The notes beneath the pieces are model-generated. The model was given only the letters and a program-made list of their open reading frames with translations. It had not been told where the DNA came from and searched no databases. From positions 1 to 52,688 of the forward strand of contig CAZZCP010000007.1 in assembly GCA_964653235.1 (NCBI GenBank): 52,688 nucleotides of DNA. The letters run 5' to 3'. The DNA comes from CAZZCP01 sp964653235. GTDB taxonomy: Bacteria > Bdellovibrionota > Bdellovibrionia > Bdellovibrionales > UBA840. The translations under genes and the position numbers were made by a program. Of the stretch, positions 8,521-16,956 are shown piece after piece (position 1 is the first letter of the stretch; every line of letters starts with the position of its first letter).

Positions 8521-9522
8521 TTGTCCAAAAGAGATTATTATGATATTTTAAACGTCCAAAGAAATGCTTCTGAAGATGAACTAAAAAAAGCTTATAGAAA
8601 ATTGGCTTTAAAATATCATCCTGATAAAAACCCTGGTGATAAATCAGCAGAAGAGAAGTTTAAAGAGGTCAGTGAAGCCTATGACGTGCTTCGAGACCCT
8701 AAAAAAAGACAAACCTATGATCAGTTTGGTCATTTTGGTCAACAGGCAGGAGCTGGAGATTTTGGTGGATTTTCGGATGCATTCAAAAATTTTGGCGGAG
8801 CCCAAGGCGAACCAGGTGGCTTTTATCAATCTCGTTCAACAGAAGGCTTTCAAGATCTATTCTCAGAAATTTTTGGCGATATTTTTGGATCTTCAGCTGG
8901 AGCCGGTGCGCGCACGCAGAGGCCAAAGCGAGGAGCAGATCTTCGCTATACAGTTCATGTAAGTTTGGAAGAGGCTTCGTTGGGAGCAAGTAAAACCATT
9001 TCTTTTATGCGCTTTCGTGGAAGTAAAGAAGAGGCAGCAAAGTTAGAAGTCAAAATTCCTGCTGGAGTGAAAGATGGCCAAAGGTTAAAGCTTACGGGTG
9101 AGGGTGATGCTGGCCCCAATAATGGTCCGAATGGAGATCTTTACGTTATAGTTAACATTCGAGACCATCATTTTTTTAAAAGAAAAGGGAGTGATATCTA
9201 TTTTGAGCTTCCTATTAGTTTTAAACAAGCCTGTTTGGGAGATCGTGTTGTTGTTCCAACCTTAACTGGTACAGCGCAGATACAGATACCTCCGGGCACC
9301 AGCTCTGGCAAGAGTTTGCGTTTAAAGGGCAAAGGACTTCCAAATCGCAACGCATACGGAACGGGAGATCTTTATGTGAAAGTAAGGGTTGATGTGCCGA
9401 AAAATCTAAGTAGAAAAGCCAAAGCAATTGTGGAAGAATTAGATAAAGAACTTGGTGTATCAGAGAGTTTAATTGAATTTCAAAGCCAAATGGATAGGCT
9501 AAAAAAAGAAAGGAATCATTAG
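8521..9522 (+). CDS. dnaJ: DnaJ-type co-chaperone lacking the zinc-finger domain (class II, CbpA-like)
   Basis: A 333-residue J protein. The J domain carries YHPDKN with HPD at residues 33-35, then a Gly/Phe-rich linker (about 75-125), then two beta-barrel substrate domains. The four CxxCxGxG zinc repeats of class I DnaJ are absent; the whole protein has a single Cys. It should stimulate DnaK ATPase. The start is TTG (8521) with AGGAG six bases upstream. It sits next to grpE, where a class I DnaJ would be expected. Confidence 0.92.
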   Translation: MSKRDYYDILNVQRNASEDELKKAYRKLALKYHPDKNPGDKSAEEKFKEVSEAYDVLRDPKKRQTYDQFGHFGQQAGAGDFGGFSDAFKNFGGAQGEPGGFYQSRSTEGFQDLFSEIFGDIFGSSAGAGARTQRPKRGADLRYTVHVSLEEASLGASKTISFMRFRGSKEEAAKLEVKIPAGVKDGQRLKLTGEGDAGPNNGPNGDLYVIVNIRDHHFFKRKGSDIYFELPISFKQACLGDRVVVPTLTGTAQIQIPPGTSSGKSLRLKGKGLPNRNAYGTGDLYVKVRVDVPKNLSRKAKAIVEELDKELGVSESLIEFQSQMDRLKKERNH

Positions 9523-9523
9523 C

Positions 9524-11461
9524 ATGCAAACCGGATTCTATTCCTTACTCCTTTTGTTATTCGTTTCATGCCAAAGCATAGTTGAAAAAAGAGCATCGAT
9601 TCCAGCTAGTCAACAAAGCCGTCAAATGCTGAAACAAGCAAAAATAAATTTTGAGAAAAAAGACTTTCAAAGTGCATTAGAATTAGTTGATCAAATTATA
9701 GTGAACGATACTGAGACGGATATTGCAGATAATGCAATGCTTTTGAAAGCAGATATTTTGAAGAAGTTAGGAAAGTTCAAACAAGCTCTAAAAACCTATC
9801 AAGATATTCCCAATTCACCCTACTATAGCGATGTAGAAGGTGAAGCCTTGATCTCAGCATCTGAGATATATTTTGAATTTGAAAATCACCAAAAAGCCCT
9901 AGAAAATATCAAATCTGCTTTTAACACAGGTGAATTAGACAAAAGCCTGCAAAAGAGAGCTCAGCTTTTAAGAGTTGATATATTTATATTTAAACAAAAC
10001 TATCTTGAAGCTCTCACCGCTCTTATCGATTTAAGTCAATTACAAGATAAAGAAAGCCTTCGAGATGCATATCAAATGCGAGCAATTGACATTACCCAGA
10101 GCAAGCTCAATCGTGAAGACCTAATGATTGTTGCAAGTAAAAGTAGGTTTCAGTTTTTGCGGCCCATAGCACTCTTTCGTTTAGGCAACACTTTTTTTGA
10201 AGAGGGTGACTTTTCCCGCTCCAAAGAATATCTAAGGGGGGTGGTCAGACTTGATCCACAATCTTCTTATGCTGAAAGATCAAAAAATCTTATCGAGCTG
10301 ATAGATTCTCGCTCAAAAGTAAAGCCTTACACAATTGGGGTCGTACTTCCTCTATCTGGATACTTAAAAAAAATCGGCTATGATACGTTAAAAGGAATTC
10401 AACTCTCACTTGGAATTTTTGACAAAGAGAGATCAAAGTTTCGGTTGGCGGTTATTGATAGTGAGTCCTCGCCTGATATTGCTGGTGAGGCGGTTGAAAG
10501 ATTGGTAGTAGAAGACAATGCTATAGCTATAATTGGTAGTTTAATCAGTAAAACCTCTACCTCGGTTGCCAAAAAAGCCCAAGAATTGGGAGTTCCAAGT
10601 ATTGCACTCTCTCAGAAATCAGGTTTACCTGAAGTAGGTCCCTATGTATTTCGGAATGCATTAACCAGTGAAATGCAAATTCAAAAACTTGTTGAAACCG
10701 CGATGAATAATTTGGGAATGAAGCGATTTGCTATTTTGTTTCCAAATGACCCATACGGTGTAGAGTTTTCGAATTTGTTCTGGGACGCTGTTCATGCAAG
10801 AGGAGGACAGATTGTTGGGGCTCAATCTTATGATCCTGAAGAGACTGATTTTCGAGCACCAGTGCAAAGACTTGTAGGAACTTACTATCGAGAAGACAGA
10901 TTGGTTGAATATCAATATCGACTTCGCAAGTATCGGGAGAAAAATCCTTTAAATCTAAGAAACTCATCACCAACTGATCTTCTTCCTCCTATTGTTGATT
11001 TTGATGCTATATTCATTCCCGATAGTGCAAGAGCTGTTGGGCAAATTGCTCCGATGTTAGACTATAACGATGTTAAAGGTATGATGCTTTTGGGTACCAA
11101 TCTTTGGAACTCGAGAAATTTCATTAAGCGCATTGGCAAGCATGGTAACTCCACTATTTTTGTGGATAGCCTTGCAGATAAAGACAACAACCAAATTCAA
11201 AAGAAATTTGAAAGAGATTTTTTAGAACAATTTAATGAAAAACCGAATAATTTTAGCGCTCAAGCTTATGATGTTGGAAGAATTCTTCGTCAAATGATTG
11301 AATCGGGCACCAATACTCGTGTACGACTACGTGATAAATTGGCTTCTAGCAAAGCATTTAATGGAGTTATGGGGCCTCTAGAAATGTCTAAAGGCCGAGA
11401 GCTTTTAAGGCCAATAACAAGCCTTACAATAAAAGAAGGACAAGTGGTTAGGGCTGAATAG
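9524..11461 (+). CDS. TPR plus periplasmic-binding-fold lipoprotein (LpoA-like)
   Basis: A 645-residue probable lipoprotein. A hydrophobic N-terminus ends in LLFVSCQ, a lipobox-like site with Cys about residue 16, although Phe at -3 is not canonical. Residues about 30-260 form TPR-like helical repeats (FEKKDFQSALELVDQII, FRLGNTFFEEGDFSRSKEYL). Residues about 270-640 form a type I periplasmic-binding fold (YTIGVVLPLSGYLKKIGYDTLKG, IAIIGSLISKTSTSVAKKAQ). This layout resembles LpoA, the activator of penicillin-binding protein 1A, and Leu/Ile-binding protein relatives. A role in envelope synthesis is inferred, not proven. The ATG is two bases after the dnaJ stop with AAGGA nine bases upstream. 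The 3' end overlaps the convergent gene at 11448 by 14 bp. Confidence 0.8.
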   Translation: MQTGFYSLLLLLFVSCQSIVEKRASIPASQQSRQMLKQAKINFEKKDFQSALELVDQIIVNDTETDIADNAMLLKADILKKLGKFKQALKTYQDIPNSPYYSDVEGEALISASEIYFEFENHQKALENIKSAFNTGELDKSLQKRAQLLRVDIFIFKQNYLEALTALIDLSQLQDKESLRDAYQMRAIDITQSKLNREDLMIVASKSRFQFLRPIALFRLGNTFFEEGDFSRSKEYLRGVVRLDPQSSYAERSKNLIELIDSRSKVKPYTIGVVLPLSGYLKKIGYDTLKGIQLSLGIFDKERSKFRLAVIDSESSPDIAGEAVERLVVEDNAIAIIGSLISKTSTSVAKKAQELGVPSIALSQKSGLPEVGPYVFRNALTSEMQIQKLVETAMNNLGMKRFAILFPNDPYGVEFSNLFWDAVHARGGQIVGAQSYDPEETDFRAPVQRLVGTYYREDRLVEYQYRLRKYREKNPLNLRNSSPTDLLPPIVDFDAIFIPDSARAVGQIAPMLDYNDVKGMMLLGTNLWNSRNFIKRIGKHGNSTIFVDSLADKDNNQIQKKFERDFLEQFNEKPNNFSAQAYDVGRILRQMIESGTNTRVRLRDKLASSKAFNGVMGPLEMSKGRELLRPITSLTIKEGQVVRAE

Positions 11462-12088
11462 GATTAACAATATAGAAGACGGTTTCAGTATTGCTGTATT
11501 CACCATTTTCATCCACATGAAGCAAAAAACTCAATTTTGTTATATGATAGCAGTTAGGAAAATTGCCAAGNNNNNNNNNNGCAAAAAACTCAATTTGTAG
11601 TAAGACCAAGAAAAGAAAACTTCTTCTTCGTCTCTCTCAGCCAAGTGAAACTTCACTTCAATTCGAGCAGGATTACTGCCGGAAGGCCGCAAGTCATCTA
11701 GAGGAATCGTGACAGAGTTTTTATAAATATTAAAGCGATTGCGATTGCCTTCACGAGGGCTAAACTCTTGGGTTCGAAGAATTTGATCTTGTGGATCTAA
11801 TGAACCTTGATAGCCATTCGCTGTTCCTTGTAGTTGGTTTGCAAGAATGCCTTCATCACGCCAATGATAACCATCCCAGAAACTTTTTCGACAAATATAA
11901 GTGCGAAATAGAAAATCAATTTTTAGCTCTTGAGTTTCAGTGATTTCCATATCGGTGAGTTCATAAAAAAAGATTTGTTCGCCAAGATCTTCGTCTTTGG
12001 TGCAATTTTCATTGTAGCGCCAAAGCATTTGGTCTAAATTTTGTGCAAAAACTGGTAGGCTTAGAAAAGCCAACAAAAAATACTTTAT
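11448..12088 (-). CDS. secreted protein of unknown function, interrupted by an assembly gap
   Basis: The N-terminus KYFLLAFLSLPVFAQ is a clear signal peptide (cleavage after VFA). The frame has no ATG or GTG. A TTG at 12076 would cut into the signal peptide and lies 17 nt from the ribosome-binding site, whereas an ATA at 12088-12086 sits five bases after AAGGGGG and gives a perfect signal peptide. A gap of 10 N (11571-11580) interrupts the gene. The 16-base string GCAAAAAACTCAATTT occurs on both sides (11522-11537 and 11581-11596). Collapsing the 59-base duplication keeps frame and gives a 189-residue protein ending ...FYIVNPIQP, with its stop at 11448-11450. The mature protein is Trp/Tyr-rich and strand-like, with two early Cys; no family is recognised. 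It follows the subtilisin gene by 75 bp. Confidence 0.65.
11522..11596. other. scaffold gap with duplicated flanking sequence
   Basis: Ten N at 11571-11580 separate two copies of GCAAAAAACTCAATTT (11522-11537 and 11581-11596). Between the first copy and the N run lie 33 bases that fit no reading frame. Removing 59 bases so that the copies coincide restores an uninterrupted gene with a natural C-terminus, so the 33 bases and the N run look like an assembly artefact. Confidence 0.75.
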
Positions 12089-12163
12089 GAATTCCCCCTT
12101 AAGCTAAATAAAAAAATTATACGAATCGGGGGTATGAGTCAAAATAAGAAACTTCAAGAAAAA

Positions 12164-13420
12164 CTATGGCAGGGCGGGTTCTGAAACCAGGTTTTCTAAA
12201 ATTCGAAGCGCCTCGGGCATATTCAATTGACCTCCTGCAACAGGAAATCGAAAATTGGTGCTTTCACCCGATTGGATGAGGGCTTGTTTTATTTGTAGAA
12301 CACTTGCTGAGGGTAGATGACTCCATAACAAGGCAGCTGCGCCAGCGACATGTGGTGATGCCATACTTGTACCGCTTAAAAAACTGTATCCGCCCGGTAC
12401 ACTTGAGTAAATGCTAGAGCCGGGGGCAACAATATGTGAAAGAGTTTCAGAATAATTCGAATAACCTGCGGTAAAATAAATCGGTTCACCCTCAGGGCCA
12501 ATCCTTCTTGAAATAGCAGAAACTGTAATTAAAGGATTCAGAATAAAAGCAGCAGGATAGCTTCCTATATCTTCTAGGTTTTGTGAATCATTGCCAGCAG
12601 CTGCTACAAAAAGAATGTTTTCGCTTTCCAGTGAGGCAATTTTCTCTTCCAGTATCTTTGAGCATGATGGTCCACCCCAACTTGCATTTATAACCTTTGC
12701 CCCTCTTAAAATGGCATAGTCAATTCCTCGAACGGCAGCAGCAGTATCTCCTGCATCATCAATAAACTTGATCGCTATCAATCTTGAATCGGGTGCAACT
12801 CCTAAGAGCTCATCCTCTTCAGTATGCTCTGCGAGTGCGATTCCAGACACATGGGTTCCATGAGTTGCATTCGAAACTAGGTCTTCTAGTCTTCCCGAGT
12901 TCGAGAAGAAGTCATATCCATAGTAATCATCGGTATAACCATTTTGATCATCATCAATATCATTTTCAGGTATTTCAGCAGTATTGATTGCTATTTGGTT
13001 TTTCAATTGTGGGTGTTCTACATCAATACCAGAGTCAATAACGGCAATTTTAACATTTTGTCCTCGAATCCCAAGGTCCCAAACTTCTTGAAGTTGAGAA
13101 GCTTCAACACCCCAATTGATGGGGTCATAATTTTTTGGCTGTAGACTTCTTCGTTCTTTGGTAGCAAGAATTTGATTCTCCTCAACAATCCACAGCTGGT
13201 CTATATAGGGTTCTACAAAATTTTGCATAAATTCTTCTCTAGATTTAGCGCGAATGACTTCGACTTTTCCAGACTTCCACATCACTGCATATTCGTTCGG
13301 AATCATGGAGGCATCACAGTTGATGGGTTTGATTTCAAGTATAGTCTGTCGAGATTCGCTTTTCTCAGAGCAGCCCCAAAGAGCCAAAGCTAAAAAGCCA
13401 AGTAAAAGTCTTACATCCAT
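12164..13420 (-). CDS. subtilisin-like serine protease (S8), lipoprotein
   Basis: A 418-residue S8 protease. The signal peptide ends in a good lipobox (LWGC, Cys17), so it is probably lipid-anchored in the envelope. An about 80-residue propeptide region precedes the catalytic domain. The triad is visible: Asp129 in VIDSGID, His187 in ATHGTHVSG and Ser352 in SGTSMASPHVAG, with the oxyanion Asn277 in AAAGNDS. An Asp-rich insert (NDIDDDQNGYTDD) resembles a calcium-binding loop. The start is ATG at 13420 with GGAGG eight bases upstream. A 6-bp hairpin (13436-13450) lies just before the ribosome-binding site. Likely an exported or surface protease; the substrate is unknown. Confidence 0.93.
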   Translation of the reverse strand: MDVRLLLGFLALALWGCSEKSESRQTILEIKPINCDASMIPNEYAVMWKSGKVEVIRAKSREEFMQNFVEPYIDQLWIVEENQILATKERRSLQPKNYDPINWGVEASQLQEVWDLGIRGQNVKIAVIDSGIDVEHPQLKNQIAINTAEIPENDIDDDQNGYTDDYYGYDFFSNSGRLEDLVSNATHGTHVSGIALAEHTEEDELLGVAPDSRLIAIKFIDDAGDTAAAVRGIDYAILRGAKVINASWGGPSCSKILEEKIASLESENILFVAAAGNDSQNLEDIGSYPAAFILNPLITVSAISRRIGPEGEPIYFTAGYSNYSETLSHIVAPGSSIYSSVPGGYSFLSGTSMASPHVAGAAALLWSHLPSASVLQIKQALIQSGESTNFRFPVAGGQLNMPEALRILENLVSEPALP

Positions 13421-13435
13421 GTATGTGCCTCCGAA

Positions 13436-13450
13436 TCCTCATCTTGAGGA
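13436..13450 (-). repeat. short inverted repeat in the subtilisin 5' leader
   Basis: TCCTCA-TCT-TGAGGA forms a perfect 6-bp stem with a 3-base loop, about 16 bp upstream of the subtilisin start and next to its GGAGG. It could influence translation, but the stem is short and may be coincidental. Confidence 0.3.
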
Positions 13451-13577
13451 CACATATATTTTGATAAACAAATGAAAGCTTTCAGAGTCTAGATTTGCTA
13501 ATGGCTAAGACATGCCTTTGTTAAAAAAAAACTGGACTAAAATGGGTATAAGATTTTTTTATTAACCGAAACACGAA

Positions 13578-14399
13578 CTAGTGATTTAAACGACTTAGAA
13601 AATTCAAGAGAACATTGCAAAAGTCGTTCTCTATTTTTTTTGCCATAATGGTAACGTCTGCATGATCTAATTTTTCATTGCTTACACCAGCTGCAAGGTT
13701 GGTTAAACAACTGATACCAGCAATGCGAACACCAAGGTGATTGGCGGCAATGGCTTCGGGAACCGTAGACATACCAACAGCGGCGCCACCGATTCGTTTT
13801 AAAAATTCCACCTCAGCAGGAGTTTCATAAGTAGGGCCACTGACACCGCAGTATACACCTTGAGCATGTGGTAACTTTAGCTCGGTAAAAACTTCTTCAA
13901 GCCGTGAAACATGCTCAGGGTCGTAGGTTTTTGACATATCTGGAAAACGAGGTCCCAAAGTTTTAATGTTTGGTCCCTTTAAAGGATTGTCACCAACAAG
14001 GTTGATATGATCTTTAATTATTAAAAAACTTCCGGCAGGATTTTCTTCTAAAATACTTCCAGCGGCATTGGTAAGAATTAAGTTCTCAATACCGAGCATA
14101 GCAAGAGTGCGAGTTGGAAAGACAACTTGAGCCATAGAGTGACCCTCATAATAGTGAACGCGACCCTGGAGACAGGCCACTTCAACACCTTTGCATTTTC
14201 CTAAGACCAGTTTTCCTTGGTGTCCTGAAACTGTTGTGGTTACAAAATGAGGTATTTCAGAGTAAGGGATCGCGGCATCAACCTCTATATGGTCGACAAA
14301 AGAGCCCAAACCAGAACCAAGAGTAATACCTACTTTGGGTTTGATCTGACTGAGAGATCGAATGTGGCTCACAGCCTCTTGAAGATTCTCGAGTAACAA
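13578..14399 (-). CDS. punA: purine nucleoside phosphorylase (trimeric, PunA type)
   Basis: A 273-residue enzyme with family motifs GITLGSGLGSF (phosphate loop), SGHQGKLVLG, GRVHYYEGHSM, LTNAAGSI and GVSGPTYETPAEVEFLKRIGGAAVGMSTVPEAI split over the active site. It cleaves purine (deoxy)nucleosides with phosphate to free base and (deoxy)ribose-1-phosphate. It is the third gene of a deoC-deoA-punA unit, 9 bp after deoA, and its ATG follows an AGGAG-like site. The context shows a pathway for using nucleosides as carbon source and for base salvage. Confidence 0.94.
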   Translation of the reverse strand: MLLENLQEAVSHIRSLSQIKPKVGITLGSGLGSFVDHIEVDAAIPYSEIPHFVTTTVSGHQGKLVLGKCKGVEVACLQGRVHYYEGHSMAQVVFPTRTLAMLGIENLILTNAAGSILEENPAGSFLIIKDHINLVGDNPLKGPNIKTLGPRFPDMSKTYDPEHVSRLEEVFTELKLPHAQGVYCGVSGPTYETPAEVEFLKRIGGAAVGMSTVPEAIAANHLGVRIAGISCLTNLAAGVSNEKLDHADVTIMAKKIENDFCNVLLNFLSRLNH

Positions 14400-14408
14400 A
14401 ATAATCTC

Positions 14409-15707
14409 CTAATCCAAGACCTCATAGACCAAGGAGGTTTGCTTATGCATATCATCGCCAATAACAAGGCTTTCTTGCAAGATTTTTTGACATTCATCCA
14501 AATCCTGCAAGGAATTGCTAAAAATATAAAAAAGTGTATCGCCAATTGAGACTTTGTCTCCAATCTTTTTACATATTTCTATTCCGGCTGCAGGATCAAT
14601 TTCATCATCGACTTTGCGTCGACCAGCTCGCAAAAGAATGCCCGCCATGCCAATTTGTTTCGTATCGATAGAAATTAGATTACCATCGGTGCTGCTTTTT
14701 ACTTCTATTTTATGTTTTGCTTGTGGCAATAGATTTAAATTTCCACCTTGAGACTTTACAATCTGTTCGAATATTTCATAAGCTTTTCCACTAATTAAAG
14801 CATTTTTGGCAAGGTCTTGTGCTGACTTAAGGCTCTCTGCTTTACCCGCAATGAAAATCATATGTGCAGCTAAGACTAAACTTAACTCACGGCAATCAGT
14901 AGCAAGAGTCTCTTCGTTTTTTAGAATTTCAACACATTCCTCAATTTCAAGAGCATTGCCAATTTTGCGCCCCAGGGGTTGGTTCATATCTGAAATCAGT
15001 GCATGAACTTTTAAACCATGATCTTCGCCAATTTCTTTTAAACTCTTGGCTAACTGCAGGGCCTGTGACTGTTCGCGCATAAAGGCACCACTTCCTGTTT
15101 TAACATCTAAGACCAAGCCATCGATGCCTTCGGCAAGTTTTTTGGACATAATACTTGCGCTGATCAGATCAACAGAATCTACAGTCGAGGTCACATCACG
15201 AAGTGCATAGAGACGTTTATCGGCAGGAGCAATTCGTTCTGTTTGGCCCATAATGGCAACACCAATATCCTCTAGCTGTTTTAAATATTTCGAGAGATCA
15301 ATACGAGTTACAAAGCCAGGAATCGATTCGAGTTTATCAAGAGTGCCGCCTGTGTGTCCCAAGCCCCGCCCAGCCATCATGGGCACAGCAATGTCACAGG
15401 CAGCAACAATGGGAGCTAAAATCATGCTCGTTTTGTCACCAACTCCACCGGTTGAGTGCTTGTCAATTTTAGGTTTATCAATGTGCGATAAATCTAGAGT
15501 TTCACCCGAATGGAGCATGATCTCAGTAAGGTCAAATCTCTCATTGCGATTCATTCCGTTGAGTACAATGGCCATAAGAAGAGCAGACATCTGGTAGTCG
15601 GCAACCTCGTCATTTAAATAAGCCTCTATCATCCACTGCAATTCTTTTTTAGATAAAGAAGCCTTGTTTCTTTTTTTAGCAATAATTTCAGTAGCAAAGT
15701 ATGACAT
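14409..15707 (-). CDS. deoA: thymidine/pyrimidine-nucleoside phosphorylase
   Basis: A 432-residue protein with the signature KHSTGGVGDKTSMILAP and the AGRGLGHTGGTLDKLESIPG block. It has the helical N-terminal domain (TEIIAKKRNKASLSKKELQW) and the C-terminal alpha/beta hammerhead. It phosphorolyses thymidine, deoxyuridine or uridine to base and sugar-1-phosphate in the cytoplasm. Whether it is thymidine-specific (DeoA) or broad (Pdp) cannot be decided from sequence. Its ATG overlaps the deoC stop (TAATG), showing translational coupling. Confidence 0.94.
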   Translation of the reverse strand: MSYFATEIIAKKRNKASLSKKELQWMIEAYLNDEVADYQMSALLMAIVLNGMNRNERFDLTEIMLHSGETLDLSHIDKPKIDKHSTGGVGDKTSMILAPIVAACDIAVPMMAGRGLGHTGGTLDKLESIPGFVTRIDLSKYLKQLEDIGVAIMGQTERIAPADKRLYALRDVTSTVDSVDLISASIMSKKLAEGIDGLVLDVKTGSGAFMREQSQALQLAKSLKEIGEDHGLKVHALISDMNQPLGRKIGNALEIEECVEILKNEETLATDCRELSLVLAAHMIFIAGKAESLKSAQDLAKNALISGKAYEIFEQIVKSQGGNLNLLPQAKHKIEVKSSTDGNLISIDTKQIGMAGILLRAGRRKVDDEIDPAAGIEICKKIGDKVSIGDTLFYIFSNSLQDLDECQKILQESLVIGDDMHKQTSLVYEVLD

Positions 15708-16495
15708 TAATAAAAACCTGTTTCGTTGATTGGGTTTACGCCGATAATACTCAAGCTAGAGCTGCAGCCCAAGCAATTTGCACCTGCTTCAAGCATTTTA
15801 AAAGCCGTTTCAGCATCTTTAATGCCACCACTGGCTTTTACACCCATTGTTTTCCCTACCGCTTTTCGCATCAGATTGACTGCTTTTAAACTTGCTCCAG
15901 ACTTTGAAAAACCTGTAGAGGTTTTCACAAAATCGAGTTTGGCCGCTCGTGCCAAATAGCTTGCAATCACAATATCTTCTTCTTCAAGAAGGCAGGTTTC
16001 TAAAATCACTTTTAAAATTCTACCCTGAGTTAGATTGCGAAGTTCATACATTTCTTTGAAAACAAAGTCATAGTCTTTGCTTTTTAAAGCAGAGATATTT
16101 AGAACCATATCAATTTCATGAGCACCATGAAAAATAGCTCTTTCCGCTTCATAAACTTTTGTTTCTAAAGTGTGTGCTCCAGTTGGAAATCCAACTACAG
16201 TAGTGATTCTCAATTCGCTTAAAGCTACTCTTAATTTTTCAACATGAATAGGAGCTATACAGGCTGAGCGCATATTGTAGGAGAGACATTCTTGCCCACA
16301 TTTTAAGGCTTTTGAAAAGCTGGCCTCAGGTCTTAACATTGTATGGTCAATATATTCCGCAAGTTCTTGATTCGACTTTGGTTTTAAAATCTTATAGGGT
16401 TCTAAGGGGAACCGGTGTTCTTCTCGTATCCACAGCGGAAGCTTTTTGTAGCAAGCTTTAAAAAAATTCTTATTGCTCTGTTCAAAATCCATCAT
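15707..16495 (-). CDS. deoC: deoxyribose-phosphate aldolase
   Basis: A 262-residue TIM-barrel aldolase. The Schiff-base lysine is K191 in FVKTSTGFS, with Asp129 in HEIDMVLN and the proton-relay Lys220 in MGVKASGGIKD. It splits deoxyribose-5-phosphate to acetaldehyde and glyceraldehyde-3-phosphate, the last step after deoA and punA. It has an about 45-residue N-terminal extension (rich in Lys and aromatic residues) compared with the short bacterial type. The first of two adjacent ATGs is used; no Shine-Dalgarno sequence is obvious. No phosphopentomutase gene is in the window. Confidence 0.94.
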   Translation of the reverse strand: MMDFEQSNKNFFKACYKKLPLWIREEHRFPLEPYKILKPKSNQELAEYIDHTMLRPEASFSKALKCGQECLSYNMRSACIAPIHVEKLRVALSELRITTVVGFPTGAHTLETKVYEAERAIFHGAHEIDMVLNISALKSKDYDFVFKEMYELRNLTQGRILKVILETCLLEEEDIVIASYLARAAKLDFVKTSTGFSKSGASLKAVNLMRKAVGKTMGVKASGGIKDAETAFKMLEAGANCLGCSSSLSIIGVNPINETGFY

Positions 16496-16559
16496 TTATG
16501 TCATGCTAAAAAAAATTGAATCAGGCAACTGAATTGTCTTTAGAATATAAGGAATGGTT

Positions 16560-16952
16560 TTGAAACAATTTCTTCTCATTTTCCTAAGTGTTATCATGAT
16601 TTCTCATAGTGTTCTGGCGCAAGTTAGAATAGAAGATGAGGCCCCATCAACGGCAAGCCCAAGAAAACAACTGGCCACTATTATTTTTGCTGGTCTTGGA
16701 GGTTCTGTCTTGGGTTTAAGCACGCTTAGCTTTTATGGTCGCCCACAAGATAACCTATCCAATATAGCAATTGGTTTTGCTGTCGGAGTGATTGGCGGAG
16801 CCATTTATGTAACTTACAGTGCTGCAGCCGATCCGGAAAAGTTTTATGGAAGAGAGTTGGAAGAAGAAGCAAGCTATATACCGCCACAAGAAAAACGCTT
16901 TCAAGGCGAGCACCCCGAAGTTCAAGTAAGTCTACTGCAATTTGAGTTTTAA
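16560..16952 (+). CDS. small exported/membrane protein of unknown function
   Basis: About 130 residues: a signal peptide (MKQFLLIFLSVIMISHSVLAQ), a charged spacer, then two hydrophobic Gly-rich helices (LATIIFAGLGGSVLGLSTL and NIAIGFAVGVIGGAIYVTY) and a charged tail. I prefer TTG at 16560, which follows AAGGA by six bases and yields a standard signal peptide, over the ATG at 16554, which directly abuts that site. A TTGAAT (16516) and TAGAAT (16541) pair upstream could be its promoter, though with a long 19-nt spacer. The gene is divergent from deoC and convergent with pilT (4-bp gap). No family is recognised. Confidence 0.6.
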   Translation: MKQFLLIFLSVIMISHSVLAQVRIEDEAPSTASPRKQLATIIFAGLGGSVLGLSTLSFYGRPQDNLSNIAIGFAVGVIGGAIYVTYSAAADPEKFYGRELEEEASYIPPQEKRFQGEHPEVQVSLLQFEF

Positions 16953-16956
16953 AAGC

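Noticed and set aside
15253..15597. 114-codon plus-strand ORF opposite deoA
   Set aside because: It lies entirely antisense to a clear thymidine phosphorylase, has no family features and shows the Ser/Pro/Ile-rich look of a shadow frame.
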